A stretch of 64,000 nucleotides of DNA from Lithodes maja (taxonomy: Eukaryota; Arthropoda; Malacostraca; Decapoda; Lithodidae). Below are positions 20,821 to 30,564 of this stretch, one piece after another. How positions within the stretch are numbered: the stretch's first letter is position 1; every line of letters begins with the position of its first letter. Both the position numbers and the translations under genes were made by a program. The DNA is taken from positions 62,001-126,000 of the forward strand of contig JBAKBP010001417.1 of NCBI GenBank assembly GCA_037953745.1, written 5' to 3'. Below the pieces are notes generated by a model. That model was not told the origin of the DNA. It made no database searches and saw only the letters and a list, made by a program, of their open reading frames with translations.

Positions 20821-23518
20821 CAAGAATAGGATTGTCAGAGTCATCGACAATAGAGGTCTCTTGAAGAGAGTCCGGTAAAGGTTGTGAGTGTGGAGAGGGT
20901 TGTGTGGATGAAGGTGAAGGGGTAGATGTAAGGTCTGTAAATTTTTCAGAAATAGCTGTGAATTGTGTGACTAGTTTAGGAACAAGGGTGGGGCAGTGGA
21001 GGAGTTTTTGGCGCAGAGTGTCCATAAATAGATAAGCGGAGGTAACATCTTCATCAGGGTTAGGGGGAAGTGTACGTGTGGTGACAAATTCCTGCGTCCG
21101 AGCAAGGAGGCAGGGATCCGTGGCACAGATATGGGGTGTGATGTAATTACGGAAACAAATTGGACATCCACATTTGTCAGGTGGGATATTGGTGTGACAT
21201 ATCAATACAGGAGATTGTGAGGGGCTCGGGGTATGATGAGTCTTTATCGAAGGTTTGTCAGATGATGGTGTCGTAGGGTTAGCAGGAGTTTGTGGGGGAA
21301 TGTCTCTAGGTTCGGGAGCATCGGGATCTGGGCAGTGGGGAGCGGCTAACGAAACATGTCGCTCAAGGTTACAGGGAGGATCAGGCGTGGTGAGGGTGGT
21401 ACGCACATTGACAGGAGGTTGGTGAACATCAAATCGGGATTGCGATAGCTCTATATTAGTCAAGTCAGAATCCAACAGGTTATTGTCCTTCAGGAATCTC
21501 TGCATCAAGTCCTTGGGCGTAGGATCAGATTCACAAATATGGGTGACACAATAACAAGGAGTCGGGTGAATTTGAGCATCGTCCGCTGGAGCTCGCTTGG
21601 AAAGAAATTTGTGAAGATGTTCGGTGAGTACTGTACGGGTAGAAGTCTTGTGCTGAAGTAGAAAGAATCGGCCGCAGTTATGGCAGCCACAGTCCGGATC
21701 GTGGGTAGGCATAACCCACTTCTGTGTGGTGGAACCGAGTTTCGAGGTCCGGGATAAGGACCGGATAGGACTTGCAACCTTACGCTTTTTCCGAGGCTGC
21801 GACTGGGTGGAGCGAGATTGGGGAGAAGTCTCTATATCTGGTACTGTGTTACATTCCATGAGGTTCTCTTCGGCAGTCATGTTCCAAAACTCAGTATCAT
21901 CGGTCAAGTTAGTAAATCCCTCGAACCTGTTAGAGGTGGATAGGTCCGGGGAGTTAAGGTGAACTAAACGGAAGGTATCATTGGTGGGGTAATGTTGTGG
22001 GCTAATAGGTGGTGCCGGAGGCTGCTCTGGACGCTGGTGGTCAGAGGAGTCAGCGGGTGTAGTTGATTCAAACCGTCGATATGGAGGAGATTTACCTTCC
22101 TGCCTTAATTGTGCTGCAGCAGACCGGAAGGGGAGTCCTTTTGTGGCCTGTAAATGTAATACGTCACGATGAAACGCAAAGTGCGGGCATGTTCTGTCAT
22201 TGGCTTTGTGGGACCCGTCACAATTTGCACAACGGGGCGCGCTGACTTGACAATTGTTGAGAGCATGTTGTTCCGAGCCGCAATTTAAGCAACGAGCATT
22301 GAGAGCCCGACACCGTGGGGTTGAATGCCCAAGCTTCCAGCAATTTGTGCATTGTCTCGGCTTGTTAACATACCTTCGTACCTGCAGTTGGCGACCTGCA
22401 AGACGGACATGCATAGGGAGGTCATGGCGCTTAAAATAGATTTTGACAATGCGTAGTGGGGGCCGATTTCCACGCTGAGGAGCAGTATAAGTGTCAACTT
22501 TAACAACAGTGGGGTCAGTTCTTTGTAATAATTTTAAGATACGATTGGTTGAGTCTGTAAAGCTCTGATCTGCAAATTCGAAGTCGGAAGGGAGCACAAC
22601 CGTGCCAGTACACTGATTCAGGTATTCATCTGGTTTACCTGTGTATCTGTCGTTGGGGGTGTCGAGGTAGGCTTGTAAGGCTTCTGATTGCTCCTGTGTT
22701 TTCACCTCAATCATGCGCTTGGCCGATCCAACAGCATGCATGGTGAAGTCACCAATATCTTGTGCGAGAGTATCGCATAGACTGAAATCATCCATAGGTT
22801 CACCAGAGACCGTGAAAAACCGTGACCAATCAGGGGGACTGAACATAGCGTTATAAGTGTCCTTCGAAGCAGGGGTATACGTGTTACGCTTACGCCTTTG
22901 TCGGTTATGCGAAGGTACGAACGGTTGAAGCGTGTGAATGGCAGAGGAAATACCGGCAAGGTCTTTTCCTGTACCTGCATTAACGGCCCGTTGAGATCGT
23001 GGAGGTACAGAAGCAGGTTTAATTGAGATAGGAGATCCTGCATCCGGAGGGAAGATGGTAACAGATGGAGTCACAGACGGGTCAGGGATGCAAGAAGCAT
23101 CCGTAGGGGTGTCAGCTGAGGGTATGCGAGGTTCTTCAGTAAGGTTGTCAACGGAACGAAGAGGTAGGCTAAGGCTAGAATCATAATCTGGTAATTTAGA
23201 AGTTAAAGTCGAGACTGTGGGGTTGTCATCACTATTATTGATCACAGAGGCAGTACTGTGCATAGGAATTGATGCCGGGGAGATCACCTGATGGATCTCA
23301 CTACCCGACGATGGAGAATTCGTCACAGTATCCTTAGGAGGTTTGCCAAGGTCTGTGGGTGCCATGCCTGAGTGGGGAACTCCGGCACTGTTGGCAGCAG
23401 GGGAAGGGTCCTTGAGACAGTCCAATTCCTCGCAGGGGTCGGCGTCAGAGGGGGCAAATTTAGATTCCATAGGACAAATATTTCTAAATTCATCTGAGTC
23501 AGATTCCAAACCCACCAT
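20810..23518 (-). CDS. ORF1 protein of element B with zinc knuckles
   Basis: A 902-aa open frame on the minus strand. The N-terminal third is Ser/Pro/Thr-rich and probably disordered. A folded middle part ends in three CCHC-type knuckles at about residues 390-445 (CTNCWKLGHSTPRC, CLNCGSEQHALNNC, CANCDGSHKANDRTC), the usual nucleic-acid-binding module of I/Jockey ORF1 proteins. Two further Cys/His clusters (HDPDCGCHNCGRFF and CGCPICFRNYITPHIC) in the C-terminal half are less usual. The stop overlaps the ORF2 start by 11 nt, suggesting coupled translation. The ATG lies 75 nt from the 5'-side piggyBac insertion. It looks intact. Confidence 0.85.
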   Translation of the reverse strand: MVGLESDSDEFRNICPMESKFAPSDADPCEELDCLKDPSPAANSAGVPHSGMAPTDLGKPPKDTVTNSPSSGSEIHQVISPASIPMHSTASVINNSDDNPTVSTLTSKLPDYDSSLSLPLRSVDNLTEEPRIPSADTPTDASCIPDPSVTPSVTIFPPDAGSPISIKPASVPPRSQRAVNAGTGKDLAGISSAIHTLQPFVPSHNRQRRKRNTYTPASKDTYNAMFSPPDWSRFFTVSGEPMDDFSLCDTLAQDIGDFTMHAVGSAKRMIEVKTQEQSEALQAYLDTPNDRYTGKPDEYLNQCTGTVVLPSDFEFADQSFTDSTNRILKLLQRTDPTVVKVDTYTAPQRGNRPPLRIVKIYFKRHDLPMHVRLAGRQLQVRRYVNKPRQCTNCWKLGHSTPRCRALNARCLNCGSEQHALNNCQVSAPRCANCDGSHKANDRTCPHFAFHRDVLHLQATKGLPFRSAAAQLRQEGKSPPYRRFESTTPADSSDHQRPEQPPAPPISPQHYPTNDTFRLVHLNSPDLSTSNRFEGFTNLTDDTEFWNMTAEENLMECNTVPDIETSPQSRSTQSQPRKKRKVASPIRSLSRTSKLGSTTQKWVMPTHDPDCGCHNCGRFFLLQHKTSTRTVLTEHLHKFLSKRAPADDAQIHPTPCYCVTHICESDPTPKDLMQRFLKDNNLLDSDLTNIELSQSRFDVHQPPVNVRTTLTTPDPPCNLERHVSLAAPHCPDPDAPEPRDIPPQTPANPTTPSSDKPSIKTHHTPSPSQSPVLICHTNIPPDKCGCPICFRNYITPHICATDPCLLARTQEFVTTRTLPPNPDEDVTSAYLFMDTLRQKLLHCPTLVPKLVTQFTAISEKFTDLTSTPSPSSTQPSPHSQPLPDSLQETSIVDDSDNPILDGI

Positions 23519-23596
23519 GGAGCCACAATTAGAGGACGGGACGACCGCCCTAGGAATTCTTGCAGATATACACCCCGACTAATGCACCTTAACCCT

Positions 23597-24021
23597 CCAG
23601 CCCCGGGGGCTATAGCTTATGACTGTACTCCTGTACCGGGGGTTTTGAGGATTTTTTACCTATGTTAACTACTCTGTAAAAGAATGAATATTGCATGTAA
23701 TGTTGTGAATAAAAAAAAATAATGTTCCACAAACCTTCCTCTGTCGAATGGCGTTTAGTAGAGGTCTCTAGCCCCTCTGGTTGCATAATGGTGAGCGCGG
23801 GAAGACGAGTGCTTTTTTATGCGGGAATTTCCTCACGCGTCCGAAAGCGTCGGCCCGCCCTGGCTACGACGCACCTAGCCGCTCGCCGCGCCAAAGTATT
23901 TATCTCCCTTAGACGATTTTAGTGTTTGATATTGAGAATGTGATGTTTGTTTTGATATTTTCTAGTTATTTTGAGGCCAATTATATAAAATATGTTTATT
24001 AGGGTATCAATTTCACTGATA
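23597..24021. other. piggyBac left end, non-coding
   Basis: Holds the terminal repeat and A/T-rich sequence with a GAGCGCGGGAAG box also present in the smaller piggyBac near 15570. This shows the two elements share non-coding as well as coding ancestry. No gene is seen. Confidence 0.7.
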
Positions 24022-24520
24022 TTGGTAATTTTCACTCGATACCGTACATTTTATTAGTAATTGAGGTAGGTTATTGTTGTATTAGGCACTTATTATTCGT
24101 TATCACAGGTGTTTATTATACTTTGGCCATCAAATCTTAGGTCTTGTGTCACTTTCACTTTGACAAATATGCTTTAGAGAGTGTCACTGTCACTGATAAT
24201 GCTCATTTTCACTCGATACCGTACATTTTATTAGTAATTGAGGTAGGTTATTGTTGTATTAGGCACTGATTATTCGTTATCACAGGTGTTTATTATACTT
24301 TGGCCATCAAATCTTAGGTCTTGTGTCACTTTCACTTTGACAAATATGCTTTAGAGAGTGTCACTGTCACTGATAATGCTCATTTTCACTCGATACCGTA
24401 CATTTTATTAGTAATTGAGGTAGGTTATTGTTGTATTAGGCACTGATTATTCATTATCACAGGTGTTTATTATACTTTGGCCATCAAATCTTAGGTCTTG
24501 TGTCACTTTCACTTAGTTAT
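24022..24520 (+). repeat. Tandem repeat of about 178 bp in piggyBac
   Basis: ACTCGATACCGTACATTTTA starts at 24033, 24211 and 24388, so the period is 178 then 177 bp. Each unit continues with GAGGTAGGTTATTGTTGTAT, TATCACAGGTGTTTATTATA and TTTGGCCATCAAATCTTAGG. The smaller piggyBac at 15364 has a single such unit. Subterminal repeats in DNA transposons can bind transposase; here that is only a possibility. Confidence 0.9.
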
Positions 24521-24783
24521 ATGATTTGTAAACGTTTTATATACAATTTATTGTGTCTTTTTTCACTGATTTATATATTTCTATAGGTTCTAATCATATG
24601 AATGTCACTTGGTATATACATATGTGTCACTTTCACATATTATTATGGTGGAATTGTATTTGTATCAATTTTCTCATAATACTTGACTTTTTTATTATAA
24701 TACATTGGTTTTCTTCCACTTTTTGCCTATATATAATTATAGTGTACATATTGTCATTTTATTGGGCAATTTCAGTATGATTA

Positions 24784-27699
24784 TTAGAACTCCTGCTTGG
24801 TGTGGTAAGCAGCGAAGCACCCTACAGCACAGAGTGCCACCTTGCACTCCACACACTCCGTGGTTGACTTTTTACCTGGGTGCGGCCTCACCCTGCTGTG
24901 GTAGCAGACATGGCACCGCTTCTGATTTGTTCTTCCTGCTGCATTCTGAGGAAAGTAACCAAGCTGGTGCCTAAGCAGGTATGGAGCAGACTGCAAGCGG
25001 TCGATAACGGCGGGCCCAGGATGTGCCACTGCCCTCTGTGGCGTAGCATACTTCTCCAGGAGCCCCGTCAACACCTGCTTTTGGAACCTCCGCAGGCTGT
25101 TGAACTTCAGGGGTGGGTTCTCATTCCGAAGCCTGTATATATTATAGGCATTCAGAATTGACATGTCCACCATATGCAGAAAGAACTTTTTGTACCATCT
25201 GCACGAGGTACGCAGGCAGTCAATGAAGCCTATCTGCATGTCGGACTTGTCCACCAGCCTCATGTTGACATTGTAGTCCAGGACAGTATCGGGCTTGGTC
25301 ACCCTGGCCTGGGTGCGGCGATCCACCTTGCCAGTCTCCACCATTTCCCCCTTGTGGATGGTGGTCAGGAGGTTGACCTTCCGCTGGTCGTGCCAGTGGA
25401 TAGCCAGAATGGGCCCCGACTTCTTCCTGAAGACATCACCTTTTTTGGTCTTTGCAGGGAAAGTTGGCATGCCCTTCCTTTTCCCTCGTACTGTGCCTAC
25501 AGTCCCTGTCTTGCGCTCATGCAGGTACTGTGAGAGAGTGGGGGACGTGTAATAGTTGTCCGTGTAGAGGACGTGATTTTTATGGAAGTAGCGGTCCATC
25601 ATGGCTTGCACCACTGCTCCGCCAAATCCAATGAGGGGGTCCACAAGCACGTCCCCTTCCTTCCCGCTGTACACCAGGAAGTCCAGGACATAGCCAGTTG
25701 TGCAGTCGCACAGCACAAAGAATTTTATGCCAAAGCGATGTCTTTTGGAGGGGATGTACTGCCGGAAGCTGAGTTTTCCCCGGAACAGCACAAGAGACTC
25801 GTCAATGACGACCTTGCGGAAGGGCTTGAAGTAGGAGGTGAAGCGGTCTCGCATCATCTCATACAACGTCCTAATCTTCCACAGCTTGTCTGGGCGGTGG
25901 ACGTCGGTGTTGGTGACAAGATGGAGCGCTGCGAGGATATCAAGGTACCGGTCGCGAGCCATATATTTCCCGAAGGCAGGGGTTGAAATCAGATCATTGG
26001 TGATCCAATAGTCAGGCAACCTATGCTTCCTGACATGAGGCATTAGCATGGTGAGTGCCAGGAACACCATGAATTCTTGATGAGTCACTGGGGTCCACTT
26101 CCTCATATGGCCCTTGGTCACCTTGCCCAAAAAGTGTACCTGGAATTGGTGCTGCTTGTTTGTCTCTTTGACAACATAGCCTACCACCTCCTCATCAAAG
26201 AATGCCTCAAATAGTTGGTGTGGTGGAGCATTGGGGCCTGCAGGAAAATTGGGGGTAATGCCTGAACCCTCCAGTGCCTCATCAAAAGGTGGCACATCAG
26301 GGTTGTATCCATCCCCATCAACTACGTCCTGCCATTGAAAAACGTAGAATGGGTCTTGTCTACGCTGACGAGGAGCTCCAACTGGTAGCCCAGTACGCCC
26401 ACGGCCAACTCGGGAGGCGCGCGCCCTAGGGCGGCGGCGAGGGCGTCGGTCAGGGCGGCGGCCAGGGCGGCGGGCAGAAAGACGGGCAGCACGAAGCCGG
26501 GCCAAGCGGGTGGGTCGAGGGTCGTCGATGTCCATATAGTCATCGTCATCGTCAGAGTGGTCATCTTGCCCTGACGGTGGACCTATGTAATCATGGCCAG
26601 AGTCTTCAGAGCGGTGCCCTTCATCATCAGTGGCCCCCACATAATCTGGCGGGGAACCAGTGATGCGTGGGCGGCGTGCGGGTGGGCGAGGTGGGGAAGG
26701 AGTGACAGGTGAGGCTGTGTCCTCCAGAGGTCCCGGGCTCCTTGGCCTGCGACGAGTCACAGAAAGCAATGATTCCGTTTCACTAGGCCCAGGTATTGGG
26801 GTGGCGACCTCAAATACTTCTGCAGGAAGACATGTTGAAGGCGGGAGAGGTGGGGAGGACCGTGGGGAAAGTTGCGGGGACGTATGGCTGGGGCCGGCAG
26901 GGGTGGACGCCGCCGCGGGAGCCTCAAACAAAACTCTCTTACTTTTCTTCATTTTCTTGGTATATTTTCTACCTTTCCCCTTTTCGGCAGCAGTATGTCT
27001 CCTGTCGGGGGACCTAGGAGGCAAATAGGCCGAAAGTGGGGGGTCCTCAACCCTTGGCAATGGTGGGGGTGGTGGGGAAGAATGCGGGGCATCCGGGTCA
27101 TCTTGGGTGGCGTGGGTAGATAAGGGAGACAATGGCGGTCGAGAAGGGTCACCACGCTGACCCTCACTCACAGCCTCATCCTCACCAACTATTTTAGCTT
27201 GTTCCCTAGCTGCCGCGGCCGCCTTTTCAAGTATTTTTAACTTGTAGAAATGCAGCTTGAAAGGCGATTTACCTGGGGAAGGGCTTGGAGTCGTGTCACT
27301 TATGCGAAATTTTGTTTGTGACCTTGAACTCTCCCACTCACTCACTCTCGCAAGTTCACTTTCTTGAGGTAAACCAGCTTCCTCAACAACTGGTACATCA
27401 CGTACATCACCTTCATCACTCTCATCACTCTCAAATTCTTTCGCAAATCCCAGGAATTGTTCTTTATCACTCTCATGGCCATAATCACTCGACTTATAAT
27501 TACTCGAGTGGTCACTCACTTCTTCATCAATCTTATGCTTGGCATCAGCTTTCTCATAAAGTCTCAAAGTCGTCTCAATACCTCCGGGAGATAACACATT
27601 TAGGCGATGGCGTCGGGGTAAGGCACGACGCACTATCAAGGGCGTCGTAGGAAGCACGATGTCGGACACGGCGGAATCACTATTTGGTGTACTGTCCAT
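24784..27699 (-). CDS. piggyBac transposase, 971 aa, apparently intact
   Basis: Cut-and-paste transposase of the piggyBac superfamily (DDE_Tnp_1_7 type), which excises precisely from TTAA. The first ~400 residues are low-complexity: acidic/Ser-rich, Pro-rich (SSPPPPPLPRVEDPPLSAYL) and Arg-rich (about 395-440). The catalytic core follows. The Asp triad is visible at VVIDESLVLFRG (about residue 631), LYTDNYYTSP (about 712) and MRLVDKSDMQ (about 816). The C-terminal zinc finger is KRCHVCYHSRVRP ... CVECKVALC ... CF..YHTKQEF. At 971 aa it is longer than the classic ~600-aa enzyme because of the N-terminal extension. Start chosen at MDSTPNSDS, matching the start of the smaller paralog. No break is seen. 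Confidence 0.92.
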   Translation of the reverse strand: MDSTPNSDSAVSDIVLPTTPLIVRRALPRRHRLNVLSPGGIETTLRLYEKADAKHKIDEEVSDHSSNYKSSDYGHESDKEQFLGFAKEFESDESDEGDVRDVPVVEEAGLPQESELARVSEWESSRSQTKFRISDTTPSPSPGKSPFKLHFYKLKILEKAAAAAREQAKIVGEDEAVSEGQRGDPSRPPLSPLSTHATQDDPDAPHSSPPPPPLPRVEDPPLSAYLPPRSPDRRHTAAEKGKGRKYTKKMKKSKRVLFEAPAAASTPAGPSHTSPQLSPRSSPPLPPSTCLPAEVFEVATPIPGPSETESLLSVTRRRPRSPGPLEDTASPVTPSPPRPPARRPRITGSPPDYVGATDDEGHRSEDSGHDYIGPPSGQDDHSDDDDDYMDIDDPRPTRLARLRAARLSARRPGRRPDRRPRRRPRARASRVGRGRTGLPVGAPRQRRQDPFYVFQWQDVVDGDGYNPDVPPFDEALEGSGITPNFPAGPNAPPHQLFEAFFDEEVVGYVVKETNKQHQFQVHFLGKVTKGHMRKWTPVTHQEFMVFLALTMLMPHVRKHRLPDYWITNDLISTPAFGKYMARDRYLDILAALHLVTNTDVHRPDKLWKIRTLYEMMRDRFTSYFKPFRKVVIDESLVLFRGKLSFRQYIPSKRHRFGIKFFVLCDCTTGYVLDFLVYSGKEGDVLVDPLIGFGGAVVQAMMDRYFHKNHVLYTDNYYTSPTLSQYLHERKTGTVGTVRGKRKGMPTFPAKTKKGDVFRKKSGPILAIHWHDQRKVNLLTTIHKGEMVETGKVDRRTQARVTKPDTVLDYNVNMRLVDKSDMQIGFIDCLRTSCRWYKKFFLHMVDMSILNAYNIYRLRNENPPLKFNSLRRFQKQVLTGLLEKYATPQRAVAHPGPAVIDRLQSAPYLLRHQLGYFPQNAAGRTNQKRCHVCYHSRVRPHPGKKSTTECVECKVALCAVGCFAAYHTKQEF

Positions 27700-27896
27700 G
27701 ATGGCGTCGGGGTAGATACTGTTGTTGTGGCGTCGTTGACGCCGGGTGGCGCCACCTACCGCCCAATCATCACAAAATGTGCGCGCGGCTTTCGAAAATC
27801 AAGCACGAAAGCAAGGGGCGTACATGAGGCCATCCGGGTTGCGCGGGCCGAGTATGTTATGGGCGTATATGAGGTCATCCGGGTTGGAGGGGTTAA

Positions 27897-28140
27897 GGGC
27901 CGTCGATCCGTCGATCGCCGACCCAGCACAAGGGTTAGGGTTTGGCATAAAAGTTTCCCCTCGCTCGAACACGTCGGGTACCACAGTTCGACGGGTGTAG
28001 GGATTGCCGACCCACAACACCCTCCAACGAAACCAAAGAGTGAGTACGGTCGTTTACCTCATGACAGTCACGGTGTTCCCAAAGGAGGGGGCAGCGGGAA
28101 GAAGGGAAAAACGGAAAACAGAAAGGATGAGAAATGATAG
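27897..28140 (-). other. 5' leader of element B
   Basis: Sequence between the piggyBac insertion and the presumed 5' end of element B. It is non-coding. The end at about 28140 is a guess based on the change to the GGGGGCGGCAGG-type sequence that precedes the next RT fragment. Confidence 0.4.
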
Positions 28141-28256
28141 GGCCCACTACAATTAGTTGGGGGCGGCAGGAAGGGTGGGCATGCGGGCATGCACTCCCCT
28201 CCTGCCGCCTCCGTCAGCCCCCGCACGTGTTCAAAAGTGAAACCAACGAAGCAGGC

Positions 28257-29390
28257 AGAGCGGGGGACCGTGGGGAGCTGGTAGACCCAATTCTGTTCGA
28301 CTTCACGAAGGCCTTCGACAGAGTCCACCACCAAACGCTCATTGACAAGTTGTAGAGTATTGGTATTTCAGGTCACTTACTCAACTGGATCATCAGCTTC
28401 CTGTGTGGTCGGACCATGAAAGTCCGTGTGAGCGGAACCACAAGCTCTTCAAGACCAGTGCTAAGTGGAGTCCCCCAGGGATCTGTCCTAGGACCCCTAC
28501 TATTCCTCCTCTTTGTCAACTACATTGGATCAAGACTGCACAGCAAGTTCAAGATATTCGCTGACGACCTGAAGCTATACCTGCAATCCTCATCCCCGCG
28601 CCTAACCCAAGAACAACTTCAGGAGGACATAAACACCCTAGCTGCAACTGCAGCCTCCTGGGGCTTAGAGTTTTCCCCAGGGAAGTGTGTCCACCTACGC
28701 TTCACCAGATCACCTGCCCTCAGAACTGACCAGCCCACATACCTTCTTCAGGGTAACCCCATAAGACCCTCGCAAGCCCACTCCGATCTAGGTGTAAAAA
28801 TCTCCACAGACCTAAAGTTCCACCAACATATCCGGGAAACTACCCAGAAAGCAGGAGGAATTGCCTCCACTCTTCTTAAAAGTACAGTGTGCCGAACTCC
28901 AGACTTCATGATGAACCTCCTCACCACCGACATCCGCCCCATAATAGAGTTTGGATCCCCTGTCTGGAACCTGGGTTACTCCATGGACCTCAAACGCCTG
29001 GAGTCCGTTCAGAGAAGATGGACCAAACAAATACACGGACTGGAAGGTCTTCCCTACAATGAGAGACTACAAAGTCTAAACCTCTTCTCTGTACAGGGCC
29101 GACTGATAAGGAGCGACCTCATACTCTGCCACAACATCTTCCATGGCAATTCACCTATCGCACCCACCGACCTCTTCACACTAGCACCGAGAGTAGGCAC
29201 CAGGGGCCACAGGTACAAGATACAGATCCAACATGTATCAGTAGAAGCCCGAAAACGCTTCTTCTCTTGTAGAATAGCAGAGCTCTGGAACTCCCTCTCC
29301 GAAGAAACTGCTATGGCCCCAAATACCACTGCCTTCAAGAGACTCCTTGCCCAAACTCTCCCAGAAACCCTCCAAAGCTATATACAATAG
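28257..29390 (+). pseudogene. 5'-truncated non-LTR RT fragment C
   Basis: Begins inside RT domain 4 (VDPILFDFTKAFDRVHH) with one in-frame TAG at 28353, then continues in the same frame: SGVPQGSVLGPLLFLLFVN, the catalytic FADDLKLYLQ, and the thumb/C-terminal blocks DLGVKISTDLKF, RPIIEFGSPVWN, RRWTKQIHGL and IAELWNSL. This is a CR1/L2-like RT end without endonuclease. 5' truncation is typical of LINE insertion. The 3' untranslated end runs to roughly 29480. Confidence 0.85.
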
Positions 29391-30325
29391 CCTAAACAGA
29401 CCTTCTTCCCTACAAATTTCACATGCCCAACTCCCCACTTCACACCCATATCAAAATAAACAAAGAAATTCCATCATCTTGTAGAAAAACACACATGGGA
29501 AAAATGTTATTTTAATAACACAAATTTTCCGAGTGTTTTTTATAAACTAAATTGGTAATTTGCATTAATATATAGTGTTTGTAATTAATTAGAAATCTCG
29601 GGAAAACCTATTTTCCCCATTAGGCCTATCGATCGATGTTGAGACACGCTCACTCCCCGATAGTGATTTGAAAAGACATTAGCCTAACCTAACAACCTTA
29701 CCTAACCTAACCTAGTATTATGGGTGGGGGCTGCTGCCCCCACACCCCCGCTGGTTGAGTACTAATCCCTTAACCCGGCAAGCGCGATAGGCCTCACGGA
29801 AGGCTTCCTATAGGGAACGCGATAGGCCTCACGGAAGCAAGACCATAAAAAAAGCCTTCCAAAAAAAAAAAGGGCCTATCAAAACAAAGGATTTTGTCTC
29901 TAGGTGAGATAATTCCCCTCTAGTACTCATCCATGTTTCTCACCCCTCCCCCTCCCCTACCTTATTCCCCCCTCCCCCCCTCCTCAATTATCACCTATTT
30001 TTCCTCTTATTATCATCATTTATCGGTTATTTTGCTCTCCCGCGATAATGTAGCACAAGTGGGTTGCATAAAAGATCGTTATGCAACACCCAAACACCGG
30101 CACACACCGCCCCGCTCGTCTCAGTTGACTCCCAGACAGCGAGAGGGGAGGGCTGCCTGTGGCTCTCTCTTGCCTGAGATTATGACCGGGTGGCTAATAT
30201 CTTCGTTTTTCACCACCCAAATGCTTTTTCCACTTATTTTAGCACTCTTGAAGGTTCATATATACATGATATATGTAAAATAAAAGCATACCGAAAATAA
30301 ATAATGCTTTATATTGTAAATATAA
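29391..30325. other. Unassigned interval with small repeats
   Basis: After the 3' end of fragment C the sequence is A/T-rich. It has a run of CCTAAC units (29690-29725), then GGGTGGGGGCTGCTGCCCCC, a small inverted repeat. Next is a duplicated GCGATAGGCCTCACGGAAG box (29783 and 29819). No gene or known element is recognised. Confidence 0.5.
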
Positions 30326-30564
30326 CTAATTCTGTCAGAATCCTGTCAGTCTAGTTCAGTCAGTGACAGGAGAAGGTTGTGTTAATCTGAGCTCCTGCCC
30401 GGACCACTTACCAGTGACCTTTAGTGACCATTACACCTACCTGTGTTTGGGGGCAGTGCACTCGTGTTATATAAAAGTGTAAAAGCTCAGTTTTTAGCTG
30501 TTAGTTTACTTGTTTTTGTTTTTCTGTACTTAGTTTCTTGCTCCTCGCTAAGCTTATTGGGATC

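Larger units (their letters stand above)
23593..27892 (-). mobile_element. Full-length piggyBac transposon, 4.3 kb
   Basis: Bounded by TTAA at 23589-23592 and 27893-27896. The left end is CCCTCCAGCCCCGG and the right end, inverted, CCCCTCCAACCCGG. It contains an uninterrupted 971-aa transposase on the minus strand and a long 3' non-coding part with tandem repeats. It inserted in the 5' leader of element B, 75 bp upstream of the ORF1 start. Intact ORF, TIRs and target duplications suggest a recent insertion and possible activity. Confidence 0.92.
14918..28140 (-). mobile_element. RNase H-bearing non-LTR retrotransposon B
   Basis: A minus-strand element with ORF1 (three zinc knuckles), then an 11-nt overlap into ORF2 (endonuclease, RT, RNase H, C-terminal Cys/His box). 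Its 3' end, a CAT/CAA-repeat tail on the minus strand, lies near 14918-14945. ORF2 is split by a core-deleted piggyBac (15364-17365) and the 5' leader by a full-length piggyBac (23593-27892). RNase H plus the knuckle-rich ORF1 places it in the I/Jockey superfamily, perhaps I or Nimb. The 5' boundary near 28140 is an estimate. Confidence 0.8.

Noticed and set aside
29690..29725. CCTAACCTAAC runs as possible interstitial telomere (arthropod TTAGG) repeats
   Set aside because: Too few and irregular units, and this pattern is common by chance in arthropod DNA.
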